Virus record (IMG/VR): IMGVR_UViG_3300033571_019687
Coordinates: 1-64,000 of that record
Source of the DNA: a virus
Direction: 5' to 3' (one strand)
DNA length: 64,000 bases
This document shows, one piece after another, positions 39,965-49,050 of the stretch. Positions within the stretch are counted from its first letter, which is position 1. Each line of letters opens with the position of its first letter. Below the pieces are notes generated by a model. The model had not been told where the DNA came from. It saw only the letters and a list, made by a program, of their open reading frames with translations, and made no database searches. The translations under genes and the position numbers were made by a program.

Positions 39965-41170
39965 TTAAAAAAAAGTTTGATAAACTTCATGTCTAAGTGT
40001 TGATACATTTCTAAGATCATATTTTTCTTTGACTGTATCGTATAACGCCAACCCTAATCTTTTGGCTTCGTCTCTATTATACGCTAAGTATTTTATAAAT
40101 TTAGCCCACTCTTTAGCATTCTTATTCGGTTTAACCAATAGAGAATTACCTTCACCATATTGACCTTCACCTTTATATGCAGATACTAGATCTTGTTTAT
40201 ATGGACCAAATTCAGAAGCTATGATAGGTAATTTATGGAAACCAGATTCAAGAACTTTAAGATTACTTTTATATGTATTGAACTCAAAATCTTTAAGAGG
40301 CGCAATAACTAAATCCAAATCATTATAATTACTAGCATATTCATTTACAGGTTTAGTCCATACTCTCTTATATGCAGTATCGTCATCATTCATTTTAACA
40401 GATCTGTCAAACAATAATAGACTGTTTAGATAAGCCCTATCATTACTATCTACTGTCCTATAATTATCAGTTACAATAGCTTCATAGTTAGCCCATACTG
40501 AAATTGGGATTTTTTTACCTCTTACTTCATAATATTTAGATACCCCTCTTAAGTCAAATCCACACAATACGAATTGTAAATCATTCTTAAACTCCTTTGA
40601 TAATATATTAACAACACCATCAATAAGTTTTAAATCTTGCAAGTGACTTGAACCAGCAACGTAACCAATTCTAAATCTTTTAGATTCAGTTGGGTTATGA
40701 ACAAATTGTTTTTCTTCCGGATTTATTGCATTTGGAATAACAAATACATTTTTGTTGATTGGGTATATTTTCTCTTTAAGAGCCTCAGTTGAACAAGTAA
40801 CAAAATCAGCGACCTTAAGTGTTTCTATAATATATGATGCAATATTATTTTTCATGAAAAATTGGTAATAAGGGTGCATGTGATCTAATACCCAATAATC
40901 ATCTGTATCTATAATAACCTTAATACCAAGGCTTTTAATAAACTCAATTAATGGTTTAGATTTTTCATAAGTTTGACCGGCAATTTTTTGAAAAATAACA
41001 GCATCGTATTTTTTAAGTGACTCAATATCATTAAAGTCGAATGTTGATGAAACATCTATCTTATATTCGTCTGGATATAGTTCATCTAACATAATATTTG
41101 GGTCAGTCATTCTGTACTTATCAGTACCCCCTTGTGGACCATTTGATACTACTACTAAAATTCTCTTCAT
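39965..41170 (-). CDS. Glycosyltransferase, GT-B fold (GT4-like)
   Basis: 401 aa from the ATG at 41170. The longer frame to 41191 begins with TTG inside the promoter's TATGTTTG. MKRILVVVSNGPQGGTDKYR is the N-terminal Rossmann strand and Gly-rich loop, followed by VADFVTCSTEALKEKI, NVFVIPNAINP and RIGYVAGSSHLQDL. The donor-site region is FNTYKSNLKVLESGFHKLPIIASEFGPYK. No membrane helices. It is the third glycosyltransferase of the window and stands alone with its own host-like promoter. Acceptor unknown. Confidence 0.8.
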   Translation of the reverse strand: MKRILVVVSNGPQGGTDKYRMTDPNIMLDELYPDEYKIDVSSTFDFNDIESLKKYDAVIFQKIAGQTYEKSKPLIEFIKSLGIKVIIDTDDYWVLDHMHPYYQFFMKNNIASYIIETLKVADFVTCSTEALKEKIYPINKNVFVIPNAINPEEKQFVHNPTESKRFRIGYVAGSSHLQDLKLIDGVVNILSKEFKNDLQFVLCGFDLRGVSKYYEVRGKKIPISVWANYEAIVTDNYRTVDSNDRAYLNSLLLFDRSVKMNDDDTAYKRVWTKPVNEYASNYNDLDLVIAPLKDFEFNTYKSNLKVLESGFHKLPIIASEFGPYKQDLVSAYKGEGQYGEGNSLLVKPNKNAKEWAKFIKYLAYNRDEAKRLGLALYDTVKEKYDLRNVSTLRHEVYQTFF

Positions 41171-41188
41171 TTTTATTATGATTTTGAA

Positions 41189-41219
41189 CAAACATAATAG
41201 TACTAAACAAAAAAGGAAA
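41189..41219 (-). promoter_or_regulatory. Bacteroidota-type promoter (weaker) for the glycosyltransferase
   Basis: TATGTTTG (41196-41189) on the minus strand fits TAnnTTTG. The upstream box 19 nt away is TTTC (41219-41216), one mismatch. It decides the start at 41170. Confidence 0.55.
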
Positions 41220-41240
41220 CAGATTAATCTGTTTCCTTTT
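41211..41240 (-). terminator. Intrinsic terminator of the WYL-protein operon
   Basis: Perfect palindrome AAAAGGAAACAGATT / AATCTGTTTCCTTTT. Its right arm is also the last coding bases of the 67-aa gene, and its U-tract overlaps the next promoter. Confidence 0.8.
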
Positions 41241-41427
41241 CTACTAAATTATCAAATTCACCTTTTTTAACAGAAGTTAAAAAATCTTTAAACTGTTCTT
41301 TTGTCCATATTGTTTCACCTTCAACTCCCTCTTTATCGCCTAGACTAATTTTACCATCTGGTAATTCTGTGACAACTGGACAACATTTGTGATTTCTACA
41401 GAAAGTTATTACCCTTAAATTACTCAT
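41224..41427 (-). CDS. Small hypothetical protein with Cys cluster
   Basis: 67 aa. FCRNHKCCPVV gives a C-x4-CC cluster, followed by GKISLGDKEG and WTKEQFKDFLTSVKKGEFDNL. The second half resembles small DUF397-type proteins (a beta strand, then W/FxxFxxxVKxGEFD), but length and context are too thin for assignment. It is the last gene of its operon, 1 nt after the 239-aa gene. Confidence 0.5.
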   Translation of the reverse strand: MSNLRVITFCRNHKCCPVVTELPDGKISLGDKEGVEGETIWTKEQFKDFLTSVKKGEFDNLVEKETD

Positions 41428-41428
41428 T

Positions 41429-42148
41429 TTATTTCTTAATTTTACCTTGCTTAGTTATCTTAGCTGTGAATATTGTATCGCCTATAACAAATTTTATTTC
41501 TTCGTCATCAATACCATTCATTGAAAACGCTTCTTTTAAAATAATCTTTCTATCTTCTTTTATACCCTCAGCCAGCACTTCAAGCATTTGATCCATTTTC
41601 TCTTCAACAACCTTTTCCATTATCATCTTAATCATAGAGTAATCTATATTAACAGATGATTGATTACTCTGACTTGTATTAACAGATTTTGTTTGTTGAG
41701 TTTTATTTAATGGTTTAAGATTGTTAATTAAACGATCTTTAAGTGCATTACCTGATCCATTTTTGACCATTTCTTCATATAATTGAAGATTTCTAGCTAA
41801 TTCATCATCACCAGTCATTTGATTTAATACCGGATTAGAAAAATTCTTTTTAGCCATTGGTGATGCCATTATCTTTTCAGCTAAATTATCACCATTACTT
41901 AATGGTACTCCAGCAACAGGTACAGGAGATGTGGCTCTCTCTTTCATAAGAGCCTTAGCAATTGCTGGTGGTAAATTATCTTCAACGTTAATATCTGGAT
42001 TAATTGCCGACATTAGTTGCATTTCAGCATGTGGATTATATGATGTATTTACCTCTTCATCCATAGAATAATAACCACCAAGATTAAAATTTTCATTAAT
42101 CATGTTGTTATTTGATTGTTTCGGTTTGGTTTGATTGAACTTCGCCAT
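41429..42148 (-). CDS. Hypothetical protein, Asn/Gln-rich with C-terminal conserved domain
   Basis: 239 aa. Residues 1-160 are Asn/Pro/Ser-rich. Residues about 165-239 form a helical then beta domain: IKMIMEKVVEEKMDQMLEVLAEGIKEDRKIIL followed by EIKFVIGDTIFTAKITKQGKIKK. An alternative ATG at residue 16 (42103) would remove the 41-nt overlap with the WYL-like gene. The site I-N-E|N at residues 17-19 could be a protease site if the longer start is used. No family recognised; the operon context suggests a virion or assembly protein. Confidence 0.5.
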   Translation of the reverse strand: MAKFNQTKPKQSNNNMINENFNLGGYYSMDEEVNTSYNPHAEMQLMSAINPDINVEDNLPPAIAKALMKERATSPVPVAGVPLSNGDNLAEKIMASPMAKKNFSNPVLNQMTGDDELARNLQLYEEMVKNGSGNALKDRLINNLKPLNKTQQTKSVNTSQSNQSSVNIDYSMIKMIMEKVVEEKMDQMLEVLAEGIKEDRKIILKEAFSMNGIDDEEIKFVIGDTIFTAKITKQGKIKK

Positions 42149-42608
42149 CTTTAATTCCTTTATTAGGACCTTTAGGTTTACCTAAGTCGATAATACTAAT
42201 AGGTTTGTTATTTAACATTGTTGCGTCACTGTTTGGTTTAAAATTAGGACCAGTAGGTTTATCAAACGCTGAATACCTATTATTTCTTGCCCAAAATTTA
42301 TCACCATCCATTACTTTAAGCATACTCATTTCACTAACCAAAAAGGTTTTCCATGCGGGTCTACTAGTATTTGTAACGCCACTCATTTGATAAGCTCTAA
42401 CAATGTGTCTACCTTTTTTTGATAAACCACGAGATACAGGTTCAACAATTCTCCAGTTCTGTAAATATTTTCTACCATCTTTCCTTTTCTTTCCAGATAA
42501 GACATCTAAACCTCTATACCAAAATATTATCATATACTTATTACGTATAGCATAATCAATAGCAGCTAGTCTATCTTCAAGATCAGGATTTTCAATAAAT
42601 TTACTCAT
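42108..42608 (-). CDS. Stand-alone WYL-like domain protein
   Basis: 166 aa. AIDYAIRNKYMIIFWYRG...NWRIVEPVSRGLSKKGRHIVRAYQMSG...AWKTFLVSEMSMLKVMD follows the WYL domain: an N-terminal helix, an hxhxYxG strand, RxVEP, a hydrophobic strand ending in AY, and the final WKTFxxxxM strand. WYL domains usually sit behind a helix-turn-helix and sense nucleic-acid or nucleotide ligands in bacterial regulators, including those of defence and CRISPR systems. Here there is no DNA-binding domain, and the C-terminal 45 residues are low-complexity. It lies in a late virion-type operon, so it may be a structural reuse of the fold. Confidence 0.6.
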   Translation of the reverse strand: MSKFIENPDLEDRLAAIDYAIRNKYMIIFWYRGLDVLSGKKRKDGRKYLQNWRIVEPVSRGLSKKGRHIVRAYQMSGVTNTSRPAWKTFLVSEMSMLKVMDGDKFWARNNRYSAFDKPTGPNFKPNSDATMLNNKPISIIDLGKPKGPNKGIKDGEVQSNQTETIK

Positions 42609-42858
42609 AAGGATTATCTTTATTAAACATATTAAGAGATGTTAATCTGCGAAACTGTTCATTATCAATAGATGTACCTATTTGATTATTATTTAAACCT
42701 CTACCCTTATCATCGTTATCGCTAAGAGCATTTTTGTTTTCTGAATTATACTCAAATTCGTTTTGACTGTAAACATTCTTTTGAGTTAATTTAAGTTTTT
42801 CTTCTTCCGCAACTTTGGTTAGAAGATCTTTTGCCTGTATTTTTAGTGGATCTGCCAT
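42601..42858 (-). CDS. Small hypothetical protein
   Basis: 85 aa, charged and Asn-rich (NENKNALSDNDDKGRGLNNNQ), probably disordered. No family. It overlaps the WYL-like gene start by 8 nt and lies 1 nt after the 164-aa gene. Confidence 0.45.
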   Translation of the reverse strand: MADPLKIQAKDLLTKVAEEEKLKLTQKNVYSQNEFEYNSENKNALSDNDDKGRGLNNNQIGTSIDNEQFRRLTSLNMFNKDNPYE

Positions 42859-42859
42859 A

Positions 42860-43354
42860 TTAGATTATTTTTTTCATCATTTCAATTATTCTTTGTTCTT
42901 GCAACCTTTTTACGTCATTAAGACCATGTTGTTTAAAATCTGTTAGTGGTACTTCCGGAATTATATCCTGTTTCATTGTTTTTTTTAATTCCATATTAGC
43001 CTTTAACCCAACTTCCCTAAAATGATTTTGCCTAGATTCATCATCATCAGTTAACCTTTTTAACATATTTGTTACATACTCACGCATTATATCACCGCCA
43101 TTTAAAACATACTCTAGTGTAGCATTATCATCGGTTATACCTTTGTAATTGTAATCAAATTCGTGTTTCAACCTCTTTAGGCTCTCGAAAGATATATGTT
43201 TGGTGTTAACCATATTCATTAATCTCTCGTATCCATTAGTTCGTTTATTGCCGGGTGTAAGTTTATTGCCATAAGTAAGATATGTTGTCAATAAATGATC
43301 ATAAATATCTTTACTTAAGTTTATATCTTTACCATATAATCTTTGGTTAGCCAT
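42860..43354 (-). CDS. Hypothetical helical protein
   Basis: 164 aa, helical and charged (YERLMNMVNTKHISFESLKRLKHEFDYN, then YVTNMLKRLTDDDESRQNHFREVG). No recognised domain. It lies between the 185-aa and 85-aa genes with 2-nt and 1-nt gaps. Confidence 0.5.
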   Translation of the reverse strand: MANQRLYGKDINLSKDIYDHLLTTYLTYGNKLTPGNKRTNGYERLMNMVNTKHISFESLKRLKHEFDYNYKGITDDNATLEYVLNGGDIMREYVTNMLKRLTDDDESRQNHFREVGLKANMELKKTMKQDIIPEVPLTDFKQHGLNDVKRLQEQRIIEMMKKII

Positions 43355-43356
43355 AA

Positions 43357-43914
43357 TTAACTAAGTTTACTTTTAATGTATCTACTAACTACATGTCTTT
43401 CAACAGGTGATAAAGATTTTACCCAATCAAGACAAGAATCTAGTCTATTAAACAGCTTTGATTCTCTGGACTTGATATTATCTATGTCATATTCAGAAGA
43501 GTCTACCAATAAATCATTATCATTAGTCTCCTTTTTCATCATTAGACGTTCTTTGATCATATCATCTAATGATTTAGTTTCATAGTATTTGTTTATACTA
43601 TCTTTCTCATTTTTCTCTTCCAAGAATTTAACAAAATCATCATAAGACATTGAATCAGCCTCACTGTTATATGGTGCTTCTTCATACATCATTCTTTTAG
43701 TTGTTACAACACTAGATCCTTGACCAAAACTATATGAATCCATACCGCTACTAAGATTAGCAACAGCATCTTCAATATCATCAGTATTATATGGCTTAGC
43801 CGAGCCTTGATTAGTCATAGTACCAGTACCACTAGGTACATCACCCCTAGATAATTTTAGTGGTTCTGTAACACTGTTTGTCTTAGATATAAATTCTTTT
43901 AACTTAATTCTCAT
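43357..43914 (-). CDS. Hypothetical protein, first gene of a late operon
   Basis: 185 aa. The first 80 residues are Gly/Ser/Thr-rich. The C-terminus is helical with acidic and basic clusters and ends in SRESKLFNRLDSCLDWVKSLSPVERHVVSRYIKSKL. No known family. A CTATTTA element 19 nt before the ATG makes it the head of the operon running to the terminator at 41211. Confidence 0.5.
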   Translation of the reverse strand: MRIKLKEFISKTNSVTEPLKLSRGDVPSGTGTMTNQGSAKPYNTDDIEDAVANLSSGMDSYSFGQGSSVVTTKRMMYEEAPYNSEADSMSYDDFVKFLEEKNEKDSINKYYETKSLDDMIKERLMMKKETNDNDLLVDSSEYDIDNIKSRESKLFNRLDSCLDWVKSLSPVERHVVSRYIKSKLS

Positions 43915-43925
43915 AGTTAATATCT

Positions 43926-43940
43926 TATTTACTTAAATAG
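43926..43940 (-). promoter_or_regulatory. CTATTTA late-promoter-like element
   Basis: Minus strand CTATTTAAGTAAATA, 19 nt before the ATG at 43914. It directly abuts the stop of the 705-aa gene. Confidence 0.55.
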
Positions 43941-46058
43941 TTAAAATCTTTCAGGATAAGTAATTACTCTACCGGATCTTATTGTTGTTAAATTATAGTC
44001 TTCGTTATAATCATTTACAATACTTCTTATTTCAGTAAAAAACAACGGTGTCATATAAAAATTAAATTTAACTAAACCACCTGTAAATGTTCCAGCAAAA
44101 AATCTATCTAATAATGATCTATATTTTATTTCGATATCACCATATTCAATACTATCTAATAAACCATTTGTACCACCACCAACACTTATATTAAATGGCA
44201 CACCTTGTTGTAATTTTTCATGTACATCTAAAGCATGTGGTATTACTTCATTAGCATGATTGTCTTCAAACACCTTGAAACCATTAACAAATATCTTAAA
44301 CGTACCTATTTTACTCGTATTTTCATCATAAACAACTAAATCACAACCATCATAAGGGATTTCTCTACTGAAAGTTACTGCAATATGAACAAATTTATCT
44401 TCGTTAATATCTATAACACTTTGATTTGTTCTTACATCATATACAGTAAATCCAGTTGTATAAATAACTCCATATAATTTATCTTCATAACAAGGCCCAT
44501 ATACGTTATCAAAACTAAAATTACTTAAGTCTTCATCAATATTTTTGATCTGATCTTCATCTAAATCACATTTAGGGCCAGTAATTATTCTGTAACCTAT
44601 TCTACCTTCATTATCAATATATACACTTAATGCATTATCAATAATATCATAATAACCTCTTTGTCTTGTTAATACTTGAGAAGTTTCTGGATCGTAAACT
44701 CTACCACTATAAGTTGTTCCACTATAATAATTATAATAACCGTGATACCATTCACCATTTGGTAGATAATAACCATCTTTATCAGTTGTTAATCCCGTTA
44801 AATTAAGAAATGTAAAACCTGTATAATCATAAGTGTTACCAGTTATTAATTCAATAAATTCTGGGTATTCTATACTTATAGTATTTATTTCTTCTTCTGT
44901 AAATGTTTTATACTTGTTTTCAGATCTAGTACCTAAATAAAATATGTTACCACTATTATCACCGTAAGAATAGTTTATTGGATTAAAAAGATACAAAGGT
45001 TCTTTTGTTGCTGTAATAAACGTTGTTGGATCACCAAATAGGCCTCCATCACCTAGTCCTATCCAAGTTTCATCTATTGTATATGGTGGTAATAAAAATT
45101 GCTCAGTTTCATTAAACAAAAAATAAAACATGGTTTTTTGATCAATTATATCGAGAGTGATAAACAATTTTTTATTATCCACGTCATAATTAAATGTTGC
45201 GTTTCTATCAACAAACCATTGTGTGCTACTCAAGAAAAATATCATATCTACCAAAAATAGATACTTGTTACCACTTAAACCATTAGTATATTGACTAGTT
45301 AAATTAAAGTTTAATAAAACCTCATTACCAACATTTTCATTATCTTCATTTATTAATGCATAAGCAAGTATAAGTGCCTTACCAGTATCTTCTGGTATAA
45401 ATTCTCTAAATGTAAATTCATAGGTTTGACTTGTCACTTCTGGTATAATGGGATCTTCCAAACCAACCGGAAATTTAAGTAATGCATCAAATGACCAACC
45501 CTTTCTTGCACGAGGTTTAAAAAATTCTATTGGGTATTTGTGTAGTTTAAATAATCCTTGATAATATCCACCATTTAATTTAACATAGTTTAAATTATCA
45601 TCTGTTGTTCTATTAAAAATATCATACGTAAAACCGTATGAGTCACCATAAGGATATGCACTACTGGTATTTTCACCATTAAAATAGAATTCATAAGGTA
45701 TCTCAATACCCCTGAATTGATCTAAATATTCCGGTTCCAACGATTCTAAATACTTTGTTAATGTTTGACCGGTTACTCTGTGTAATAAAAATGGTTCACC
45801 TTCTTCAATGGTTTTAGTATTACCTGTTGTTGGTATAGTTGATGTGTTGCCTGTTATATATCCATTATCATAACCAACCAGACTTATATAATCTAAATTA
45901 AAGTCTTGGTTATTATTTTCAACAGATTCACTATCATCATAATCAAAATGATATTTAATTACAGTATAATCATCTAAGTATCTTTTAAATGGTTTACCAT
46001 CATTATTAGATAACTTAAAATCATAGTATTCTTCTTTGTTTTCATCCAATCTAATCAT
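43941..46058 (-). CDS. Virion protein with C-terminal LamG/lectin-like domain
   Basis: 705 aa, Tyr/Asn/Asp-rich and beta-structured. The C-terminal 150 residues fit a concanavalin-like (LamG-type) sandwich: KFVHIAVTFSRE, then GTFKIFVNGFKVFED, then FNISVGGGTNGLLDSIE and GGLVKFNFYMTPLFFTEIRSIVNDY. Such domains in phage particles bind glycans or form capsid/tail decorations. The middle region has repeated 'TGxTYDYTGFTFLN / YYSGTTYSG' type short motifs. It starts one base after the 365-aa neck-type gene ends, so it may be attached near the neck or tail. Confidence 0.6.
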   Translation of the reverse strand: MIRLDENKEEYYDFKLSNNDGKPFKRYLDDYTVIKYHFDYDDSESVENNNQDFNLDYISLVGYDNGYITGNTSTIPTTGNTKTIEEGEPFLLHRVTGQTLTKYLESLEPEYLDQFRGIEIPYEFYFNGENTSSAYPYGDSYGFTYDIFNRTTDDNLNYVKLNGGYYQGLFKLHKYPIEFFKPRARKGWSFDALLKFPVGLEDPIIPEVTSQTYEFTFREFIPEDTGKALILAYALINEDNENVGNEVLLNFNLTSQYTNGLSGNKYLFLVDMIFFLSSTQWFVDRNATFNYDVDNKKLFITLDIIDQKTMFYFLFNETEQFLLPPYTIDETWIGLGDGGLFGDPTTFITATKEPLYLFNPINYSYGDNSGNIFYLGTRSENKYKTFTEEEINTISIEYPEFIELITGNTYDYTGFTFLNLTGLTTDKDGYYLPNGEWYHGYYNYYSGTTYSGRVYDPETSQVLTRQRGYYDIIDNALSVYIDNEGRIGYRIITGPKCDLDEDQIKNIDEDLSNFSFDNVYGPCYEDKLYGVIYTTGFTVYDVRTNQSVIDINEDKFVHIAVTFSREIPYDGCDLVVYDENTSKIGTFKIFVNGFKVFEDNHANEVIPHALDVHEKLQQGVPFNISVGGGTNGLLDSIEYGDIEIKYRSLLDRFFAGTFTGGLVKFNFYMTPLFFTEIRSIVNDYNEDYNLTTIRSGRVITYPERF

Positions 46059-46059
46059 T

Positions 46060-47157
46060 TTACATTACAAGTATAGGTTTTTTCATTGGTCTGTACTTTA
46101 AAGCATTTTGTAATGCTTCTGCTTCTTCTGCTGCACGTTTAAGCATGTTTAATGGTGACATTCTTTCAAGACGTTTATATAACTCATCATTTAGAGTTAG
46201 TATTCTATCTTTAGCCTCAGTATCTAATGATTGATAATCTAATGTTAGTGGTGTATCTGGTACATTTATTGAACCAGAAAACTTACCTCTAACTTTAGCT
46301 AATGAGCTCATTGATTTAGCGACAAAATATTGTCTTACCCAAATTTTAGAAGGTTGATTTAAATCCTCAAAACTGATATCGTCTAAAGGTACATCGGCAG
46401 GTGATTTAATAATATCCTTATTTGTTTTTAAACAATCATCTTTATTCCCTTTGCTAATATCATAATACCAATACCATACTCTGCCTCTATTCAATAATCT
46501 ACCTCCTCTATCGTATTTACCACCCGGAGTGTTATATAGATGAACAAATTTAGTACCATTAGGGCCATTTGTAATCTTATATGTTAATGTACCGTTTAGT
46601 ATTCTGTCTTTAAGGGATAAATCAGCATTACGCATTAAAATATCAAATGATGGTAATACATAAAAATTACCTAGAGTAGAGAAATTTGAACCCATAGCAT
46701 TAGCAAAATAACCAAGATATGGATCAACAAATGATCTATCAAGAGTTGGTGGATTATACCACATAACCTCATTTATTTCTCTATTAGCTGGAATTTGATA
46801 AGTTTGCACACCTGAAACCAATTCAATATAATCACTTTTTAATTCATATCCACCTTCACCAGCACCTAAGCCAACTATTTTGGAATAAGAATAAGTATAT
46901 TGCGTAACATAATCTTGATTCCTTGTAATTAAAGCCCTTGTTATATCGTCTTCTTGTGTATTAAGACCATATAAAGAAGTCCACTGTGCTTCAATGATAA
47001 AGTTTTGTATTTTTTCAACATAATCATCAACTGATATTTCTAACAACTCAGTTAACATTTCGTTAGTTAATTCTACACCAACTATCGGGGCACCAAGTTC
47101 TGTTCTTACTTGTTTGAACAGTTTTTCCTTTTCTTTATCTGATATTCTTAGGCTCAT
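46060..47157 (-). CDS. Putative neck protein (gp13-like)
   Basis: 365 aa. The N-terminus ISDKEKEKLFKQVRTELGAPIVGVELTNEMLTELLEISVDDYVEKI fits neck/head-completion proteins, where a (L)GxPxVxVELT(D/N)EmLxxLLxxSxxDY helix pair is typical. INEVMWYNPP and the C-terminal SLAKVRGKFSGSINVPDTPLTLDYQSL are recognisable in T4-type phages of similar content. It would close the packaged head and connect it to the tail, together with the gp14-like protein at 49051. The SNF2 gene separates the two on opposite strands. The family assignment is moderate. Confidence 0.6.
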   Translation of the reverse strand: MSLRISDKEKEKLFKQVRTELGAPIVGVELTNEMLTELLEISVDDYVEKIQNFIIEAQWTSLYGLNTQEDDITRALITRNQDYVTQYTYSYSKIVGLGAGEGGYELKSDYIELVSGVQTYQIPANREINEVMWYNPPTLDRSFVDPYLGYFANAMGSNFSTLGNFYVLPSFDILMRNADLSLKDRILNGTLTYKITNGPNGTKFVHLYNTPGGKYDRGGRLLNRGRVWYWYYDISKGNKDDCLKTNKDIIKSPADVPLDDISFEDLNQPSKIWVRQYFVAKSMSSLAKVRGKFSGSINVPDTPLTLDYQSLDTEAKDRILTLNDELYKRLERMSPLNMLKRAAEEAEALQNALKYRPMKKPILVM

Positions 47158-47170
47158 CTCTATTTATCTG

Positions 47171-47185
47171 TTTATTAGTAAATAG
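47171..47185 (-). promoter_or_regulatory. CTATTTA late-promoter-like element
   Basis: Minus strand CTATTTACTAATAAA, 21 nt before the ATG at 47157. Confidence 0.6.
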
Positions 47186-47198
47186 AGATTTAACATTA

Positions 47199-48980
47199 CT
47201 ACTTCTTAGTAATCTTTGATAAAATATCTTTAATTAATTCCGTGTTATCATAATAGATAAAATCATCTTTCATGAACTGATTAATATTGGAAAACTTATA
47301 AATCAGTTTATTATAAATGTCAGAATCAATAGTATCAGCCAATATATTGTATATGACTGTACATTTTTTATCTTGTCCTATACGATATATCCTGTCTTCT
47401 GCTTGACTATGGTTTGCAGGTACCCAATCCACGTCATTGAATATAACATAATCAGCTTTAGTTAATGTTAACCCAACACCTGCTGCAATTATATTACCAC
47501 AAAATACTCTCTTTTTAGGGTTATTTTGAAAGTCATCTACAATTTGTTGTCTCTTAGTTACTGATACGCTACCGTCTATTAATACAGCATTAGTATTAAA
47601 ATGTTCATATATGTCTCTAATACTATCAGTAAAACAAGAAAATACTACCACATTATGACCATCTTCTAATAATTCTTCTATCTGTTCAATAGTATATTTA
47701 ACCTTTTCGTCAGCAATCAATTTTCTTAATTTAGATAATTGATTTATACTTGTAATTTGTGACGGGTTATTACCTTTCTTAATTTCATCATCATACCATT
47801 CTTGATATTCCTTAACATAAGCATTATAAGCTGATACTTCTTCAAGTTCATAATATCTTTGAGTTACAATTTTATCTGGTAAATCAAGAACTTCATTTTT
47901 ATTACGTTTAAGAAATATATCATCAACATATCTCCTTAACTCATCAATATTTGATGCACCATTTGTAATCCATACTTTTTTATTCCCCTTACGAAACGAC
48001 TTACCATCACAATATCTTAAAACATAACGTTGCCAGTTACCTGATAATGGCGAGTTACACCCTTCAAGTAAACTAAATAAATCAATAGGTTTATTGGTAA
48101 TAGGTGTACCAGTTAAAAACCATACTGTTTTACATTTTTTAGCTAAATCAATAGATATTTTAGATCTTTCACTTTTCATGTTCTTAACGTAATGTGCTTC
48201 ATCAAATATAATCAAATCGAATCCGGATTTTTCAAATAAACTTAAATTTTGTACTTCACCCTTTTTCCTTGTAGATATACTATGATAATTTTTCAGAGTG
48301 TCATAATTAACAATATTCCACTTTTTATTTAAATATCTATGATGATTTAATATTGTAATATCGTTAATATCTTCAAAGTTACTGATCTCTACTACCCAGT
48401 TCTTTTTAAGAGATGCTGGACATACAACCAATATTTTTTCATATTTACCTAAAACAGCAGCAGCTATAGCAGATGTAGTTTTACCTAAACCCATATCATC
48501 AGCTAATATAAATCTATCTTTTGATAGTAAAGAAACAATAGCGTCTTCTTGGTGAGGCATAGGTTTTCTTTTAAGGATACTAAAGTCAATATCCTCCCTT
48601 TTAACACCTTTATCCTTGATAAAATATGAATTTTTTAACCTAATATATTTATATCTATTTGGTTGGCAATCAAATGATGCCCATACATCAATAGAATCAT
48701 CTGTTCTACCTAAAACCTTTTTAATATGTAAACTATTAGGTTCATCAGGTAAATTATTAACTGTTTTAATAAATGAGGTAACAGATGGATGTAATCTTGC
48801 TATTTTATTAACGACTATTGGTTTTTTATCATAATATTCTTCAACATATTCAGCTTGATTAATTGTTAAAGTTGACATTTTCTTATTTTTAATATTATTC
48901 TTTAACAATAAAATATAGTCGTTTGTTCCCTCGTATTGCAATAGTTTATTCGTAACTCTAATTTGATCAAAAGCATTCAT
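47199..48980 (-). CDS. SNF2-family DNA helicase/translocase
   Basis: 593 aa. Motif I is ADDMGLGKTTSAI, preceded by PMPHQEDAI. Motif II is IIFDEAHYVKN, motif III LTGTPITNKP, motif IV VVVFSCFTDSI, and motif V IAAGVGLTLTKADYVIFND. Motif VI is QAEDRIYRIGQDKKCTV. This is a complete Swi2/Snf2 core, close in size to SMARCAL1/HARP-type annealing helicases; T4 UvsW has an equivalent fork-remodelling role in another family. ATP-driven translocation on dsDNA is expected. The gene ends in TAG. Upstream on the minus strand are a weak TTTA-N19-TATATTTA pair and, 45 nt from the ATG, an exact CTATTTA (49031-49025), so its class is unclear. Confidence 0.93.
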   Translation of the reverse strand: MNAFDQIRVTNKLLQYEGTNDYILLLKNNIKNKKMSTLTINQAEYVEEYYDKKPIVVNKIARLHPSVTSFIKTVNNLPDEPNSLHIKKVLGRTDDSIDVWASFDCQPNRYKYIRLKNSYFIKDKGVKREDIDFSILKRKPMPHQEDAIVSLLSKDRFILADDMGLGKTTSAIAAAVLGKYEKILVVCPASLKKNWVVEISNFEDINDITILNHHRYLNKKWNIVNYDTLKNYHSISTRKKGEVQNLSLFEKSGFDLIIFDEAHYVKNMKSERSKISIDLAKKCKTVWFLTGTPITNKPIDLFSLLEGCNSPLSGNWQRYVLRYCDGKSFRKGNKKVWITNGASNIDELRRYVDDIFLKRNKNEVLDLPDKIVTQRYYELEEVSAYNAYVKEYQEWYDDEIKKGNNPSQITSINQLSKLRKLIADEKVKYTIEQIEELLEDGHNVVVFSCFTDSIRDIYEHFNTNAVLIDGSVSVTKRQQIVDDFQNNPKKRVFCGNIIAAGVGLTLTKADYVIFNDVDWVPANHSQAEDRIYRIGQDKKCTVIYNILADTIDSDIYNKLIYKFSNINQFMKDDFIYYDNTELIKDILSKITKK

Positions 48981-49031
48981 AATCTACGTAGTTTTTTTAA
49001 ATATAATCGGATAGTACTAAATTATAAATAG

Positions 49032-49046
49032 CTTTTTACTAATTAT
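49032..49046 (+). promoter_or_regulatory. Variant of the late element (one mismatch)
   Basis: CTTTTTACTAATTAT, 12 nt before the ATG at 49051, differs from CTATTTA at one base. A TATAAATA, the T4 late-promoter sequence, also occurs just upstream at about 49023-49030. Confidence 0.3.
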
Positions 49047-49050
49047 TAAT

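Noticed and set aside
34315-41191. Longer TTG starts for the sigma (35160), GT-A (35902) and GT-B (41191) genes
   Set aside because: They overlap upstream genes or lie within promoter elements. ATG starts at 35097, 35884 and 41170 give 8-nt, 4-nt and promoter-consistent junctions.
49022-49031. TATAAATA on the plus strand, identical to the T4 late promoter
   Set aside because: Only one occurrence near a gene start was noticed, and the other late genes use CTATTTA instead. I kept it only as a note at the variant element.
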